64,000 nucleotides of DNA from Streptomyces barringtoniae (lineage in GTDB: Bacteria; Actinomycetota; Actinomycetes; Streptomycetales; Streptomycetaceae): assembly GCF_020819595.1 (NCBI RefSeq), contig NZ_JAJHNP010000007.1, forward strand, positions 310,001 to 374,000, read 5' to 3'. Both the position numbers and the translations under genes were made by a program. How positions within the stretch are numbered: position 1 is the first letter of the stretch; every line of letters starts with the position of its first letter. Of this stretch, positions 9,052 to 17,605 are shown piece by piece. The notes beneath the pieces were generated by a model. That model made no database searches and was not told the origin of the DNA. It saw only the letters and a list, made by a program, of their open reading frames with translations.

Positions 9052-10314
9052 TCAGGCCTTGGCACACCGTTGTCGTGACTCCGCGGCGGCCCAGGTGAAG
9101 ATGCCCTGGGCCATCAGGGAGGCCTCGGACTCGGCACGTGCCTGGTTGACGTCGGCGCGTGCGGCGTGCGCGGTGGCGTCGTCGGGGGCGGCCTGTACGG
9201 CGAACTCCGCGAGGTGGCCGGCGATCCTCAGCTCGCCCGCGTCGGCGTAGCGCCGGGCCGCATCCGACAGCACGGTCGCACCGCCTGCGAGGTCCGCCAA
9301 TGCGGTGGCGAGTCGGCCGTCAGGAGCCGGTTTGAGGTTTGCGGGGTTGCCGTCGTACCAGCCGGCGTAGCGCCGCCACAGGTTGCGCACGATGAACTCG
9401 GGTTCGTCGTACTTGGCTTGCAGGTAGCTCCGGTCGGCAAGATGGGCGGGCGGGCGTACGGTGTGGATGAGGTCGTCCAGCCGGGCTCCGGAGTTGAGCC
9501 CGTCCAGTGTCTGCTGGACCAGGCTCTCCAGCCATTCCGCGGTCTCGGTGAGCGCCAGGTGGATCCGGTCGGCGCCGAACACCGGTGCTCCGTGCGAGGG
9601 CAGCATGATCTCCGCGCCCAGGGTGGCCATGCGGCGCAGTGCGAGCGCCCACTCGCGCGGGTAGCGCTGCACCTTCTGGGGGTTGCCGCAGTTGGGAGAC
9701 ACCCAGATGAACATGTCACCGGGGCACAGGAGGCGGTGTTCGGGAATCCAGGCGGCGGTCGCGTCGTCGGTCTCGCCCCTTACGTGCAAGAGCTCGAAGG
9801 TCAGTTCGCCGCGCTTCAGGGTGAGCGCGTCCCGGTACGTCAGGTCGGGCCTGCGGTACTGAGTCGGCCAGGCCAGATCCGGGGCCTGGAACTGCCGTTG
9901 GTTGATGACAGCGTTGTAGCCACCCGTCAGCAGATAGCGGTCGAACCTTTCCCCGACCTTTTCGTGGGCGAGCACGGTCGGGCGTGGCGCATCCTCCGCA
10001 TCGAAGGGACCCATCCCGAAGACATGGTCGATGTGACCGTGGGAGAACACGGCGGTGGTTACCGGGTGTCGGCTCCAGGCACGAACGGCCTGGTGCAGGC
10101 TGCCGGCGGCCCACGGGTTGCCGGTGTCGAACAGGATGACCTCGCCGTTCGTGCGGAAGGTGATGACATTGCCGAAGCCGGGGTACCAGCCGACGCCGTC
10201 GACCACCTCGATGACGCCGGATCCCGCCTGCCCGGCACGGACGATGCTGTCATCGACGGCGCCCTGCCAGACCTGGTCTGCGTAGTCCGTGAGGGAGAAG
10301 CTCATGGTGCCCAT
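9052..10314 (-). CDS. Alkylsulfatase-like MBL-fold hydrolase
   Basis: 420-aa zinc hydrolase of the alkyl/aryl-sulfatase group. The metallo-beta-lactamase domain carries SHGHIDHVFG (HxHxDH), an acidic ligand region around CPGDMF, and LPSHGAP. It is followed by the helical alkylsulfatase dimerisation region with the diagnostic FIVRNLWRRYAGWYDGNPANLKP block and a C-terminal helical (SCP2/TPR-like) tail. No signal peptide, so it acts in the cytoplasm, probably on sulfate or other esters. Start: ATG 10314 or ATG 10305 (MSFSLTDY); neither has a strong SD. It is divergent from the PucR regulator at 10381, with about 65 bp between them, so this regulator probably controls it. Confidence 0.88.
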   Translation of the reverse strand: MGTMSFSLTDYADQVWQGAVDDSIVRAGQAGSGVIEVVDGVGWYPGFGNVITFRTNGEVILFDTGNPWAAGSLHQAVRAWSRHPVTTAVFSHGHIDHVFGMGPFDAEDAPRPTVLAHEKVGERFDRYLLTGGYNAVINQRQFQAPDLAWPTQYRRPDLTYRDALTLKRGELTFELLHVRGETDDATAAWIPEHRLLCPGDMFIWVSPNCGNPQKVQRYPREWALALRRMATLGAEIMLPSHGAPVFGADRIHLALTETAEWLESLVQQTLDGLNSGARLDDLIHTVRPPAHLADRSYLQAKYDEPEFIVRNLWRRYAGWYDGNPANLKPAPDGRLATALADLAGGATVLSDAARRYADAGELRIAGHLAEFAVQAAPDDATAHAARADVNQARAESEASLMAQGIFTWAAAESRQRCAKA

Positions 10315-10368
10315 GCCACCGTGGACGAGTGCTCGCGGCAATCGGCCGCGAGCCCACCGACGGCTGCC

Positions 10369-10390
10369 TACGGTTGTGACATGTCACAAC
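10369..10390 (+). promoter_or_regulatory. Leaderless -10 and perfect 18-bp palindrome over PucR start codon
   Basis: Bases 10373-10390 read GTTGTGACATGTCACAAC, a perfect palindrome centred on the ATG of the PucR gene. TACGGT at 10369-10374 ends 6 nt before the ATG, the spacing expected for a -10 box of a leaderless transcript. A protein bound to the palindrome would cover the start site of this gene and lie about 60 bp upstream of the divergent MBL gene. Autoregulation is inferred. Confidence 0.65.
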
Positions 10391-11541
10391 CAGACGCTGC
10401 GCTGGACGGCGCCATCCGGCTGGCCGCACGCCTCGAACCGCGGGTCAACCAGCTGGCCAGGGCCATCGTGGAACGTCAGCGGGCCGAGGTGCCCGGCTTC
10501 GACCTCCTGCCCGCAGACCTGCGGGACGTGGAGATCGCGGCGACGGCCCGCCACGCGATACGTGGGTTCCTCCGCCACGTGCAAGGCCTGCCGGACATCG
10601 ACATCGGGGTGTTCCGGGAACGCGCCGCCGAGCGCGCCGAGGAAGGGCTTCCTCTGGTGCAGTTGCTCAAGGGGTACCACGTCGGTGCCGAGGTACTGCT
10701 GGACGCACTGAGCGAGTTGGCCCGCCCAGGCGAGGAAGCGGCGCTGCTGTCCCTGACCCGGATGGAGCTGAGGGCGCTCCAGGCCACCGTCGAGAGCGTC
10801 ACGGAGGCGTACGTTGCAAGCCTCGCCGACCAGCAGGTGGCGGTACGGGAGCTGGCCCAGGCGCTCATCCGTGGCGAGGAGCCCGAGGAGGTCGCCGCCC
10901 GGTTCGGGCTGTCCCTGGAATCCGGCTACCTCGTACTCAGTGTGCGGGCCTTCGGGTCCCAGGCATCGGTGACGGCACGCAGGCTGCTGCGTCGGGCGCT
11001 CGCCCGGCTCGCCCCGCTGGCCGAGGGCCGCGTTCTCAGCCTTCCGGACGAATGCGGTGGCTTGGTCCTGTTGCCCGCGTCGACTGCGCTCGACGCCGTC
11101 GCCGACCGACTCTCCTCCTGTCTTCCGACAGCGTCGATCGTGGGCGCCGCAACTGCGGGCACCACGGAGGAGGTCCCTGCCGCGGCCGAACGAGCACGCC
11201 GGATCGCAGCCGTTGCGGACAGGCCAGGCTTGTACCGGCTGCGGGATGTGCTGCTCGAATACCACCTGTCGGGAGCCCCGGACAGCGCACCCGAACTGGG
11301 TGCCCTGCTGGAGGCGCTGGACCGGCAACCCGGCCTCACCGCGACGGTGGCCGCCTTCCTCGACTGTGACTTCGACCGGCGCCGCACGGCCCACGCACTG
11401 GACGTGCACCCCAACACCGTTGACAACCGCCTGGGCCGCGTCGCTGAGTCGACCGGCGCCGACTTGCACACCGCCCGTGGCGTCCAGCTCTTGGGTGCCG
11501 CGCTGACTCTGCGCCGGATCGCAGGACAGGGACACCTGTAG
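10381..11541 (+). CDS. PucR/CdaR-family transcriptional regulator
   Basis: 386-aa regulator. The N-terminal about 165 residues are helical with a RsbRD-like sensor pattern (ARAIVERQRAEVPGF, AEEGLPLVQLLKGYHVGAEVLLDAL). A GGDEF-like middle domain follows (about 185-300), and the C-terminus has the PucR helix-turn-helix: ATVAAFLDCDFDRRRTAHALDVHPNTVDNRLGRV. The start ATG is embedded in an 18-bp palindrome and has a -10 hexamer 6 nt upstream but no SD, pointing to a leaderless mRNA. Divergent orientation to the alkylsulfatase-like gene suggests local control of that enzyme. The ligand is unknown. Confidence 0.9.
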   Translation: MSQPDAALDGAIRLAARLEPRVNQLARAIVERQRAEVPGFDLLPADLRDVEIAATARHAIRGFLRHVQGLPDIDIGVFRERAAERAEEGLPLVQLLKGYHVGAEVLLDALSELARPGEEAALLSLTRMELRALQATVESVTEAYVASLADQQVAVRELAQALIRGEEPEEVAARFGLSLESGYLVLSVRAFGSQASVTARRLLRRALARLAPLAEGRVLSLPDECGGLVLLPASTALDAVADRLSSCLPTASIVGAATAGTTEEVPAAAERARRIAAVADRPGLYRLRDVLLEYHLSGAPDSAPELGALLEALDRQPGLTATVAAFLDCDFDRRRTAHALDVHPNTVDNRLGRVAESTGADLHTARGVQLLGAALTLRRIAGQGHL

Positions 11542-11762
11542 CGTCTCCAACGCTCGGGCACGCCTGACCGGGCACGCGACACAAGTCCTCGCCAGCCGCT
11601 TGTCCCGCGTTCGGTTTCGCAGGTGGAACCGCGCTTGCACGATCACGGCAGTATCGTCAGCGGCCGACTCGTCCCAGGGTCGGCTCTCGGCCGCCTGGCA
11701 CCTGCCCGGCGCGCTTCGCGGCTTCAGCCCTTCGCCGTGAGCGGGGTGCGGATGAGCTGGGC

Positions 11763-12632
11763 TCAGTCCTCGTCCTGGGCGCGCCGGTAGAGCTTGGCGA
11801 TGTCGTCGTCGAAGTATGCGGCGTAGGAGACATCGTCCTGGTCGCCGCCCCCCTCATGGCCGCCCAGGACGCCGATGACCGTGCCGGTGCGGCTCTTGGG
11901 GGCGTAGTCGGCGAGCCAGGGGCTGCCGCTGGTCCCGTCCTCGAGGTCGCTGCACTGGATGCGCAGCTGGGTGTCGCTGAACTTCGTGGTGCGGTTCCGG
12001 CATGAGATGGGGGTGTCACGGCTGCTGGGGTAGCCGGTGATCTTGACCTTGTTGTCGAAGCCGCGGTCTATGCCGAGGGTGTTGCCGCCCAGGGCGTCCT
12101 GGATGTCCTTGCCGTCCTTCTGGTCGACGACGAGGAAGGCGACGTCGAGGTCCTCGTCCTGCGACTTGGCCCAGCGGTCGTCGACGACCACCTTGCTGAC
12201 CTTCCACAGGCCGGTGGGCTCGTTGCCGCTGCGGTAGCCGGGGGCGAAGACCAGGTCGTTCAGCGGCTGTCCGGAGTCGGCGTCGAAGGCGCAGTGGGCC
12301 GCGGTGATCAGCATGTTCCGGCCCGGACTCTGCACCACGCTCGCCGTGCAGAAGTGGGCGCCCTGGTCGTCCTTCTCGAAGACCGCGCCGATCCGGGCGT
12401 TCTCCTCGGTCCTGCGGGGGGTGTACGCGTTGCCGTCCTTGGCCGGCGCCGTCGCGGGGAGGTCCTGGTCCTGGTCCCGCGGGGACTGGCCCGGCCCGCC
12501 GGACTTGCCGAAACCGCTGCGCCCGCTGCTTCTGGCCGCATGGGTTTCCCCCGCGGCGTCGCCCATCACTGCGGCTGCCCCGACGATGACCAGCGTCAGG
12601 GGCAGTATGGAATTCCTGACTAGCGAGCGCAC
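11763..12632 (-). CDS. Secreted trypsin-like (S1/V8-type) serine protease
   Basis: 289-aa exported protease. A signal peptide (SILPLTLVIVGAAAVMG, cleavage near residue 27) and a charged Gly/Ser-rich propeptide precede the catalytic domain. The triad is visible: His in LITAAHCAF, Asp in DLDVAFLVV and Ser in EDGTSGSPW. Paired cysteines occur around CTASV/AAHC and CRNR/QCSD. Start is GTG 12632, chosen because the upstream GATAAT box lies exactly 6 nt before it and no SD is present (leaderless). Substrate unknown; likely an extracellular endopeptidase that cuts after acidic or basic residues, which cannot be told from this sequence. Confidence 0.92.
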   Translation of the reverse strand: MRSLVRNSILPLTLVIVGAAAVMGDAAGETHAARSSGRSGFGKSGGPGQSPRDQDQDLPATAPAKDGNAYTPRRTEENARIGAVFEKDDQGAHFCTASVVQSPGRNMLITAAHCAFDADSGQPLNDLVFAPGYRSGNEPTGLWKVSKVVVDDRWAKSQDEDLDVAFLVVDQKDGKDIQDALGGNTLGIDRGFDNKVKITGYPSSRDTPISCRNRTTKFSDTQLRIQCSDLEDGTSGSPWLADYAPKSRTGTVIGVLGGHEGGGDQDDVSYAAYFDDDIAKLYRRAQDED

Positions 12633-12638
12633 AAGGTC

Positions 12639-12644
12639 ATTATC
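12639..12644 (-). promoter_or_regulatory. Leaderless -10 box of serine protease gene
   Basis: On the minus strand GATAAT is followed by six bases and the GTG start at 12632. Spacing places transcription start on the initiation codon. No good -35 hexamer is visible 17-18 bp further upstream. Confidence 0.5.
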
Positions 12645-12723
12645 GACGCGGGCCGGGAGTTCGGGAGGTGCTTCAGCGGGAGGCTTCCCTCACAATCCAC
12701 CGCCCGGATCGGCCATCGGTCCC

Positions 12724-13143
12724 CTGGCCGAGCGTGCCACCCGCGACGTCGTGCTCCCGCACCTGTCCGGCGAACACGGCGTCGAAAGCGTCCGGGACGC
12801 GCTGGTCACCACTCCGACGGTCCCCCACCTGGGCCAGGGAAGCGAGATGGGCGCCCACGGCGCGTTCACCATCGCCACCGGCATCCCGGTCTGCTTCTGC
12901 GACCCGGACAGCCCCTGGCAGCGCGGCTCCAACGAAATCGCGGGCGCGCGCAAGGGCGAAATCAAGGAGCACCCGCGGGGCATCAATCCGCAGGCCGTGT
13001 TCCACCAGGTAGTCGAACCGCATCTCGGCGACGCCGGCGGCGAGTCCACCACGCTGGACGCGAACGGGCACGACGCCGGAGTCGAGATCGACCGCGGCTA
13101 CCTCGTGCTCAGCGACGGCGGCGTGATCAGCGCGCACACGTAG
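12724..13143 (+). pseudogene. IS30-family transposase fragment fused to unrelated sequence
   Basis: From 12724 to about 12930 the frame encodes LAERATRDVVLPHLSGEHG, QGSEMGAHGAFTIATGIPV and CFCDPDSPWQRGSNE, the C-terminal DDE region of IS30 transposases (WDQGxEM and SPWQRGxNE blocks). The piece between the two catalytic blocks is shortened, so even this part is damaged. After GSNE the sequence jumps to EIAGARKGEIKEHPRGINP, which is not transposase and which I do not recognise. No start codon, no terminal repeats. Confidence 0.7.
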
Positions 13144-13275
13144 CCGCCGGCCCCACCGGCAAGACCGCCCGTCCTGAACTCGCCGGTTCGGGGTACTCGC
13201 GTCGCTCGTCGGAAGTGGCCGGGCGCATGACTGAGCGCGGCCCAGAGGAAAGCAGAGGGACGGGAGGTGACCGCC

Positions 13276-13713
13276 GTGTCGAGCACACAGCCACGCCAAG
13301 CCGGATTCGGCACGAGCACGGACCGCGCCGGCCAGGAGCCGGTGAGCGAGCTGGTGCAGCGAGCCTCGAAGCAGCTCACTGAGCTGGTGCGAGGCGAACT
13401 GCGCCTGGCTGAGGCGGAGATGAGGCAGAAGGGCAAGCATTACGGCAAGAGCGGTGGCCTGTTCGGCGGCGCCGGCATCGTCGGCTTCCTGACGATGCAG
13501 ACGCTCGTCGCCACCGCGATCGCCGCGCTGGCGGTGGCGCTGCCGGTGTGGGCAGCAGGGCTGATCATCACTGCGGTGCTGTGTGTGATCGCCGCGGTAA
13601 TGGCCATAAGCGGAAAGAAGCAGGTCGACCAGGCCGCGCCGCCCACACCCGAGCAGACGGTCGAGAACGTGAAGGCCGACGTGGCCGAGATCAAGGAGAG
13701 CGCACACCGATGA
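13276..13713 (+). CDS. Phage-holin-like (Holin-X, superfamily III) membrane protein
   Basis: 145-aa protein. GGGAGG at 13262-13267 overlaps an in-frame GTG at 13267 and is 8 nt from the GTG at 13276, so the latter is taken as the start. A charged amphipathic N-terminal half (SELVQRASKQLTELVRGELRLAEAEM) precedes two membrane helices (GGLFGGAGIVGFLTMQTLVATA and VWAAGLIITAVLCVIAAVM). These proteins are called holin-like but in streptomycetes are chromosomal, always with DUF3618 and DUF4235 partners, and probably serve the envelope. The stop codon overlaps the next start (ATGA), showing translational coupling. Confidence 0.9.
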   Translation: MSSTQPRQAGFGTSTDRAGQEPVSELVQRASKQLTELVRGELRLAEAEMRQKGKHYGKSGGLFGGAGIVGFLTMQTLVATAIAALAVALPVWAAGLIITAVLCVIAAVMAISGKKQVDQAAPPTPEQTVENVKADVAEIKESAHR

Positions 13714-14192
13714 CCCAGCCGCCCCACGACGAGCCCACCGCCGCCAGCACCGAGGAACTGCGCGAGCAGGTCGAACAGACCCGCACCGAGCTCGGGGAGA
13801 CGGTCGAGGCGCTCGCCGCGAAGACCGACGTCAAAGCGCGCGCCCGGCAGAAGGCCGCCGAGGTCAAGGAGCAGGCCGCCGCGAAGGCCGATGAGCTGAA
13901 GGAGCAAGCCGCCCTCAGGGCCGGGGAACTGAAAGCGAAAGCCGCCGACCTGGCACACCAGGCTCAGGACCGGCTGCCGGACCCGGTCAAGGACAAGGCC
14001 GTCCAGGCCGCTGAGCAGGCGAGGACGAAGGCGGCCCGGGCCGGTCAGCTGTGGGAAGAGAGGACACCCGAGACGGTGCGGCACAAGACGACCCAAGGGG
14101 CGCAGCTGGCGCGGGCCAACCGCAAGGTACTGCTGGTGGCAGCGACAGTGGCCATCGTGGCGTGGTTGGCCCGCCGCCATCGGAAGGAGTGA
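13710..14192 (+). CDS. DUF3618 coiled-coil membrane protein
   Basis: 160-aa protein, second gene of the holin-like operon. The N-terminal block TEELREQVEQTRTELGETVEAL is the DUF3618 signature; it is followed by a long Ala/Lys/Glu coiled coil (residues 45-125, repeats of KAAEVKEQAAAKADELKEQA) and one C-terminal membrane helix (VLLVAATVAIVAWLARR). Starts by ATGA overlap with the preceding gene and its TGA overlaps the GTG of the next gene. Function unknown; presumed membrane-anchored scaffold. Confidence 0.9.
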   Translation: MTQPPHDEPTAASTEELREQVEQTRTELGETVEALAAKTDVKARARQKAAEVKEQAAAKADELKEQAALRAGELKAKAADLAHQAQDRLPDPVKDKAVQAAEQARTKAARAGQLWEERTPETVRHKTTQGAQLARANRKVLLVAATVAIVAWLARRHRKE

Positions 14193-14290
14193 GGCCCGCG
14201 AAGACCTCCGAGATCGCTACAAGCCGGTCGGCCTGGCGCTTGGTGCCGTCAGCGGTATGGCAGCGGGAGCGTTGTTCCAGCAGATGTGGA
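14189..14290 (+). pseudogene. DUF4235 gene, frameshifted by one base and truncated
   Basis: GTG 14189 overlaps the stop of the DUF3618 gene, as in intact operons. The first codons (RPAKTSEI) are in frame with this start; then the DUF4235 hallmark YKPVGLALGAVSGMAAGALFQQMWKTLG appears in another frame, as if one C had been lost from ATC-CGC-TAC near 14215. After about 14290 similarity ends. Either real decay or a sequencing indel; the missing C-terminal half favours decay. Confidence 0.7.
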
Positions 14291-14595
14291 AGACGCTCGG
14301 CCACTGCTTTCATGTCGTAAACGCCGGGTCCGGGTCGGACCGGGCACCGAGCGGGGAAACCGGCAGCGGACGCGCGCGAGGACCATGCACCGCTGCCCCG
14401 TGGTTGCGGTCATGTCTCACGCTCTGACGCGCGTGGCGAATGGGAGCGCCGCAGACTCCGGGCCGGAAGGGTCGGCCGCCAGCGCGCCAAGGGCGAACTC
14501 GGCACGTGTGGGGTCGGGCCTGCCGGCATCCGTCCGCCGGGCGGTCGCGCGCGGCCGTCGCCTGCGGGGACGCAGGCCGCAGTCCGGGCCGCAGT
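14291..14595. other. Intergenic, no supported gene
   Basis: About 300 very GC-rich bases between the DUF4235 relic and the terminator of the convergent protease operon. Open frames are Arg/Pro/Gly noise. Nothing recognised. Confidence 0.5.
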
Positions 14596-14633
14596 CCCCG
14601 GGCCCGGCCCCGGCCGCGGGGCCCGGCCCGGGG
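14596..14633 (-). terminator. GC-rich hairpin after the RRE-M50 operon
   Basis: Arms 14596-14611 and 14618-14633 pair at 15 of 16 positions with a 6-base loop, starting 7 bp past the stop codon of the secreted protein gene. It lacks a U-tract, as is frequent in streptomycetes. Confidence 0.6.
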
Positions 14634-14639
14634 AGCAGG

Positions 14640-15332
14640 TCAGCGGACGTAGCGGTGCATCGTCACGGTCGGCATGAAGTCGGCCAAGGGGTCGTTGCCG
14701 CCACTGGTGCGCGGTGCGCGTGCCGCCTCACGGTCGAGGACGGCTTTGACCTGCCGGGCGAACTCGTCGGCCTGACGCGTGATCTGGTCGATCGGCAGGC
14801 GGGACGCCCTGAGGGCGTCCACCTGGCGGCTGATGCTGCTCAGTTCGCTGCGCGCCTGGCGGCTCAGGCTGAACTGCCGGGGTGTGGCCACGACGAATTG
14901 GTAGGCGGCGGAGACAGTCCGGCACGCCGGGCAGTGTTCGTTGACCGACCTGCTGATGTTGGTGGCGTTGATCAGGCGTGCGTTCCGGCCAGCCGTGGTG
15001 ACGATCTGGTAGGAGAGCGCGACGGAACGGCAGGGGGCGTCCAGGGAGCATCCTGCCGAGACCGCGGTGGCCCGGTTGTTGGCCGTCACGGCGACGGAGG
15101 GGCCGTATTCGTGGATCACGAAGGATTGGTCGAACTGGTTCACGTGAGTCCTGTCTGCGTGGCTGAGCGCGGCGTCGACAGCGATGGCGACGTCGTGGGA
15201 GATGCCGGAACGGCCGGGGGTGGCGCGCGCCGCGGTGGTGACGGCCGTCATGGCCAGGCCGGCCGTGACGGCGACGCCGAGACGGACGGCCGTCTTGGTG
15301 GCCCTGGGAGTGCGCGGCTTGCGATGGTGCAT
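14640..15332 (-). CDS. Secreted four-cysteine protein in the RRE-M50 operon
   Basis: 230-aa exported protein of unknown function. Start ATG 15332 is set by AGGAG with 6-nt spacing; the same AGGAGAAGACC-ATG leader precedes the M50 gene 36 bp upstream, so they are one transcript. An Arg/Lys-rich n-region and hydrophobic core (VRLGVAVTAGLAMTAVTTAARA) form a Sec signal. The mature part holds two short cysteine pairs (SAGCSLDAPCRS and NEHCPACRT) flanking repeat-like strands (SVALSYQIVTT, TVSAAYQFVVAT), then a C-terminal helix region (SLSRQARSELSSISRQVDALR). Possibly an extracellular partner, substrate or immunity protein of the protease/peptide system; no domain recognised. Confidence 0.78.
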   Translation of the reverse strand: MHHRKPRTPRATKTAVRLGVAVTAGLAMTAVTTAARATPGRSGISHDVAIAVDAALSHADRTHVNQFDQSFVIHEYGPSVAVTANNRATAVSAGCSLDAPCRSVALSYQIVTTAGRNARLINATNISRSVNEHCPACRTVSAAYQFVVATPRQFSLSRQARSELSSISRQVDALRASRLPIDQITRQADEFARQVKAVLDREAARAPRTSGGNDPLADFMPTVTMHRYVR

Positions 15333-15368
15333 GGTCTTCTCCTGCATTGGGTGCGGTGGTGCGTGGCG

Positions 15369-17291
15369 TCAGGAATGGCTCGGGAGCGATGGCGCGGTCG
15401 TCGAGGGCGAGGGCGAGGGCGAGGTGGGGGGAGGCTGCGAGGGCGAGGAGGAGTGGGAGGGGGACTCGGTGGGGGTCTGACTCGTGGACACGCTGGGAGC
15501 GGGGCTGGTGGGCGTGGTGCCGGCCGACGTCGTGGGGCCCGGTGAGCCGGTGCCGGGCGGCGGGGCCGCCGGGGATGCGGCGGACGGTGTGGCCGCGGGG
15601 ATGTGCCGGCCGCTTGCGGTGGGATGGGGGACTTGCGCAGGGCGGCTCTGCCCGGGTGTGGCGCCGACGGAGTGGCGGGTGGCCGGATGCGTCGCAGTGG
15701 GGTGTGCGGGGGTGGGGGACGGGGTGCGCGGTGCGGGTTTGCCCGGTTGCAGGACGGGGGTGACCGGGGCGGCTTCCGGAAGCGGTTGGGGGGTCAGGCC
15801 CTGCACCCAGGCCGTGGCGAGGACGGTGCAGCCCACGGCGGCCGCGGCGGCGAACGCCAGACGCACCACCGGCCTTCCTGCACTCGCCCTCGCGGCAGCA
15901 CGCCAAAGGCGGGCTGCCAGCCGGGCGGCGAGGTAGGCGCCTCCCGCCATCGGGCACAGCAGCATGAGTGTGCCGATCACTCCGACCAGCCCGGCCGCCA
16001 TGTGCCCGTCGGCGAACGCCGCGATCGTTCCCAGGCATTGGTCGTGCAGGCCGCGCGCCGCGGTGGCCAGCAGGCGCGGGAGGTTCCACAGGGCGTACGC
16101 CGCCTCGGCGAGCAGCAGGGGGACCATGGTCAGCACCCACACCGTCACGATGGTTCGTGCGGAGCGTTTGAGGTCCGCCACCTGCGCTGCGGCCCGGTGG
16201 TGCCCGGGCAGCAAGCTCAGCAGGATCGGCTTGACCTTGCCGTACAGGTCGGGTACGCCGGCCAGGTCGCCCAGGATGTAGTAGCCGTCCAGCCGCACCG
16301 CCGGTACGAGCTGCTCGAGGACTTCGAAGTGCGCGAGGTACACCGCGGCGAGAAGGAAGGACTGGCCGGTGAGCAGGAAGGCTGCGGTGAGGGCCAGCAT
16401 GAAGATGACGTTGAAGTAGACGCCGCCCAGTCCGGTGCGCAGGCGGCCGGTTTTCCCGATCCGGTACACGTCGGTGACGTCCGTGTACATGGACGGCCAG
16501 ATCAGGAAGATGCCGCATCCGATCCTCCCGGGCACTGCTCCGCTGTACCGGCAGGCCGACGCGTGCCCGAACTCGTGGAAGAGGAGGGAGGCCACGGTCA
16601 GCGCGAAGATGATGAGCATCCACAGCGGCTGTTCGAGCACCTGCAGCACGGGTGTCATGGCTCCGTGGACGGCGAAGAGCCAGGCGTCCATGACGACGAC
16701 GCCCGCCAGCGTCAGCACCACCACCAGGGGCCGGTGCAGCCATGCGAGCGCGGCGGCGATGCGAGCCACCTGCCCCTCATGGAAGATCACTTTGTGGCCG
16801 CGCAGGGCGAGCAGCAGATCGGAGCGGGGAACAAAGACCTCGCCGGGGTGGTCTCCGAAGGGGACGGTGATCCCGAGCGGGGTGAGCTTGTGCTCCACCA
16901 GGTAGATGATGTTCTCCGTGGTGACTTCCGCCCCGTAGCGGCCACTGACCCGGTGGGAGATCGCCTCGGCGTCGCGGACGCCGTCGACGCTGCTGACGAC
17001 GAGGTACAGCAGGCGCGACAGCTGGATCACTTGTCCGTCGCCGCGGCGGACGATGTATCGGCGCTCGATGAAGCCCGACCCCTTGTATTCACCAAGGGTC
17101 TGCAGACCGTGGCTCGGTCGCGGGACGGGTGCGGTGCTCGGGGACGCCGGGGTGCCGGCCGTCATGGCGGGTGCCGGGTGTGCGAGGGGACCGGACGCGA
17201 GCGTGGCGTCCGTCTGCCCGGGGGAATGTCCGAGGTGTGGAGCGTGGGCCTGCAGCTTGGTGAGGCTTCTGTTGTCTTCGGACGCCGGCAT
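15369..17291 (-). CDS. Membrane M50 metalloprotease with N-terminal PqqD/RRE-like domain
   Basis: 640-aa polytopic protein. ATG 17291 has AGGAG at 6-nt spacing. Order: disordered N-terminus (1-60); a PqqD/RRE-like winged-helix pattern at about 62-140 (RYIVRRGDGQVIQLSRLLYLV, VDGVRDAEAISHRVSGRYG, YLVEHKLTPLGI); then membrane helices with HEFGH at 239-243 (zinc ligands and catalytic Glu) and the second S2P motif LDG at 334-336 (Asp ligand); further helices to about 495; and an extracellular Pro/Ser/Thr tail of about 145 residues. The family is annotated as putative peptide zinc metalloprotease. RRE domains bind RiPP leader peptides, and a precursor-like 70-aa peptide is encoded directly upstream, so leader binding and cleavage in the membrane is the inferred job. 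The fold of the N-domain is inferred from pattern only. Confidence 0.85.
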   Translation of the reverse strand: MPASEDNRSLTKLQAHAPHLGHSPGQTDATLASGPLAHPAPAMTAGTPASPSTAPVPRPSHGLQTLGEYKGSGFIERRYIVRRGDGQVIQLSRLLYLVVSSVDGVRDAEAISHRVSGRYGAEVTTENIIYLVEHKLTPLGITVPFGDHPGEVFVPRSDLLLALRGHKVIFHEGQVARIAAALAWLHRPLVVVLTLAGVVVMDAWLFAVHGAMTPVLQVLEQPLWMLIIFALTVASLLFHEFGHASACRYSGAVPGRIGCGIFLIWPSMYTDVTDVYRIGKTGRLRTGLGGVYFNVIFMLALTAAFLLTGQSFLLAAVYLAHFEVLEQLVPAVRLDGYYILGDLAGVPDLYGKVKPILLSLLPGHHRAAAQVADLKRSARTIVTVWVLTMVPLLLAEAAYALWNLPRLLATAARGLHDQCLGTIAAFADGHMAAGLVGVIGTLMLLCPMAGGAYLAARLAARLWRAAARASAGRPVVRLAFAAAAAVGCTVLATAWVQGLTPQPLPEAAPVTPVLQPGKPAPRTPSPTPAHPTATHPATRHSVGATPGQSRPAQVPHPTASGRHIPAATPSAASPAAPPPGTGSPGPTTSAGTTPTSPAPSVSTSQTPTESPSHSSSPSQPPPTSPSPSPSTTAPSLPSHS

Positions 17292-17605
17292 GGTCTTCTC
17301 CTGGGCGCATCTGACGGTTCGACACATGTGCGCGGTGTGCAGCGGATGCCGGTGGGGGTGTCGTTGCATCCCGGCAGCCGCCCAAGAGGGCACGACCACA
17401 TGGGGGCGGTCACGGGCGGCGGGTGCGCGGTGAGGTGAGGTTCGGTGCGAGGAGAGCGGTCCCGACGCAGACGGCTCGGCCACCGAGGCCGAGCGGGCCG
17501 GAAGCGTACTCGCGGGCCCCATTTGCCAACTGTGTTGGCTGCGACGGCTCTTGAGGCACCATAAGCAGGGAACGGGCGTGGCATGGTGAGGAACTGCCAG
17601 GTGAC

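Noticed and set aside
9166..10380. Long open plus-strand frame upstream of the PucR start
   Set aside because: It is antisense to the alkylsulfatase-like gene, has no SD, and family similarity begins only at ATG 10381.
10373..10390. CRP-type binding site in the PucR palindrome
   Set aside because: TGTGA and TCACA half-sites are separated by 4 bp instead of 6, so this is not a standard Crp site; local regulator is more likely.
14286..15545. Plus-strand frame of 419 codons
   Set aside because: Mostly antisense to the secreted four-Cys protein, low complexity at its end, no start signal.
15603..17438. Long plus-strand frame opposite the M50 gene
   Set aside because: Antisense shadow; the minus strand carries signal, HEFGH and LDG motifs and good RBS.
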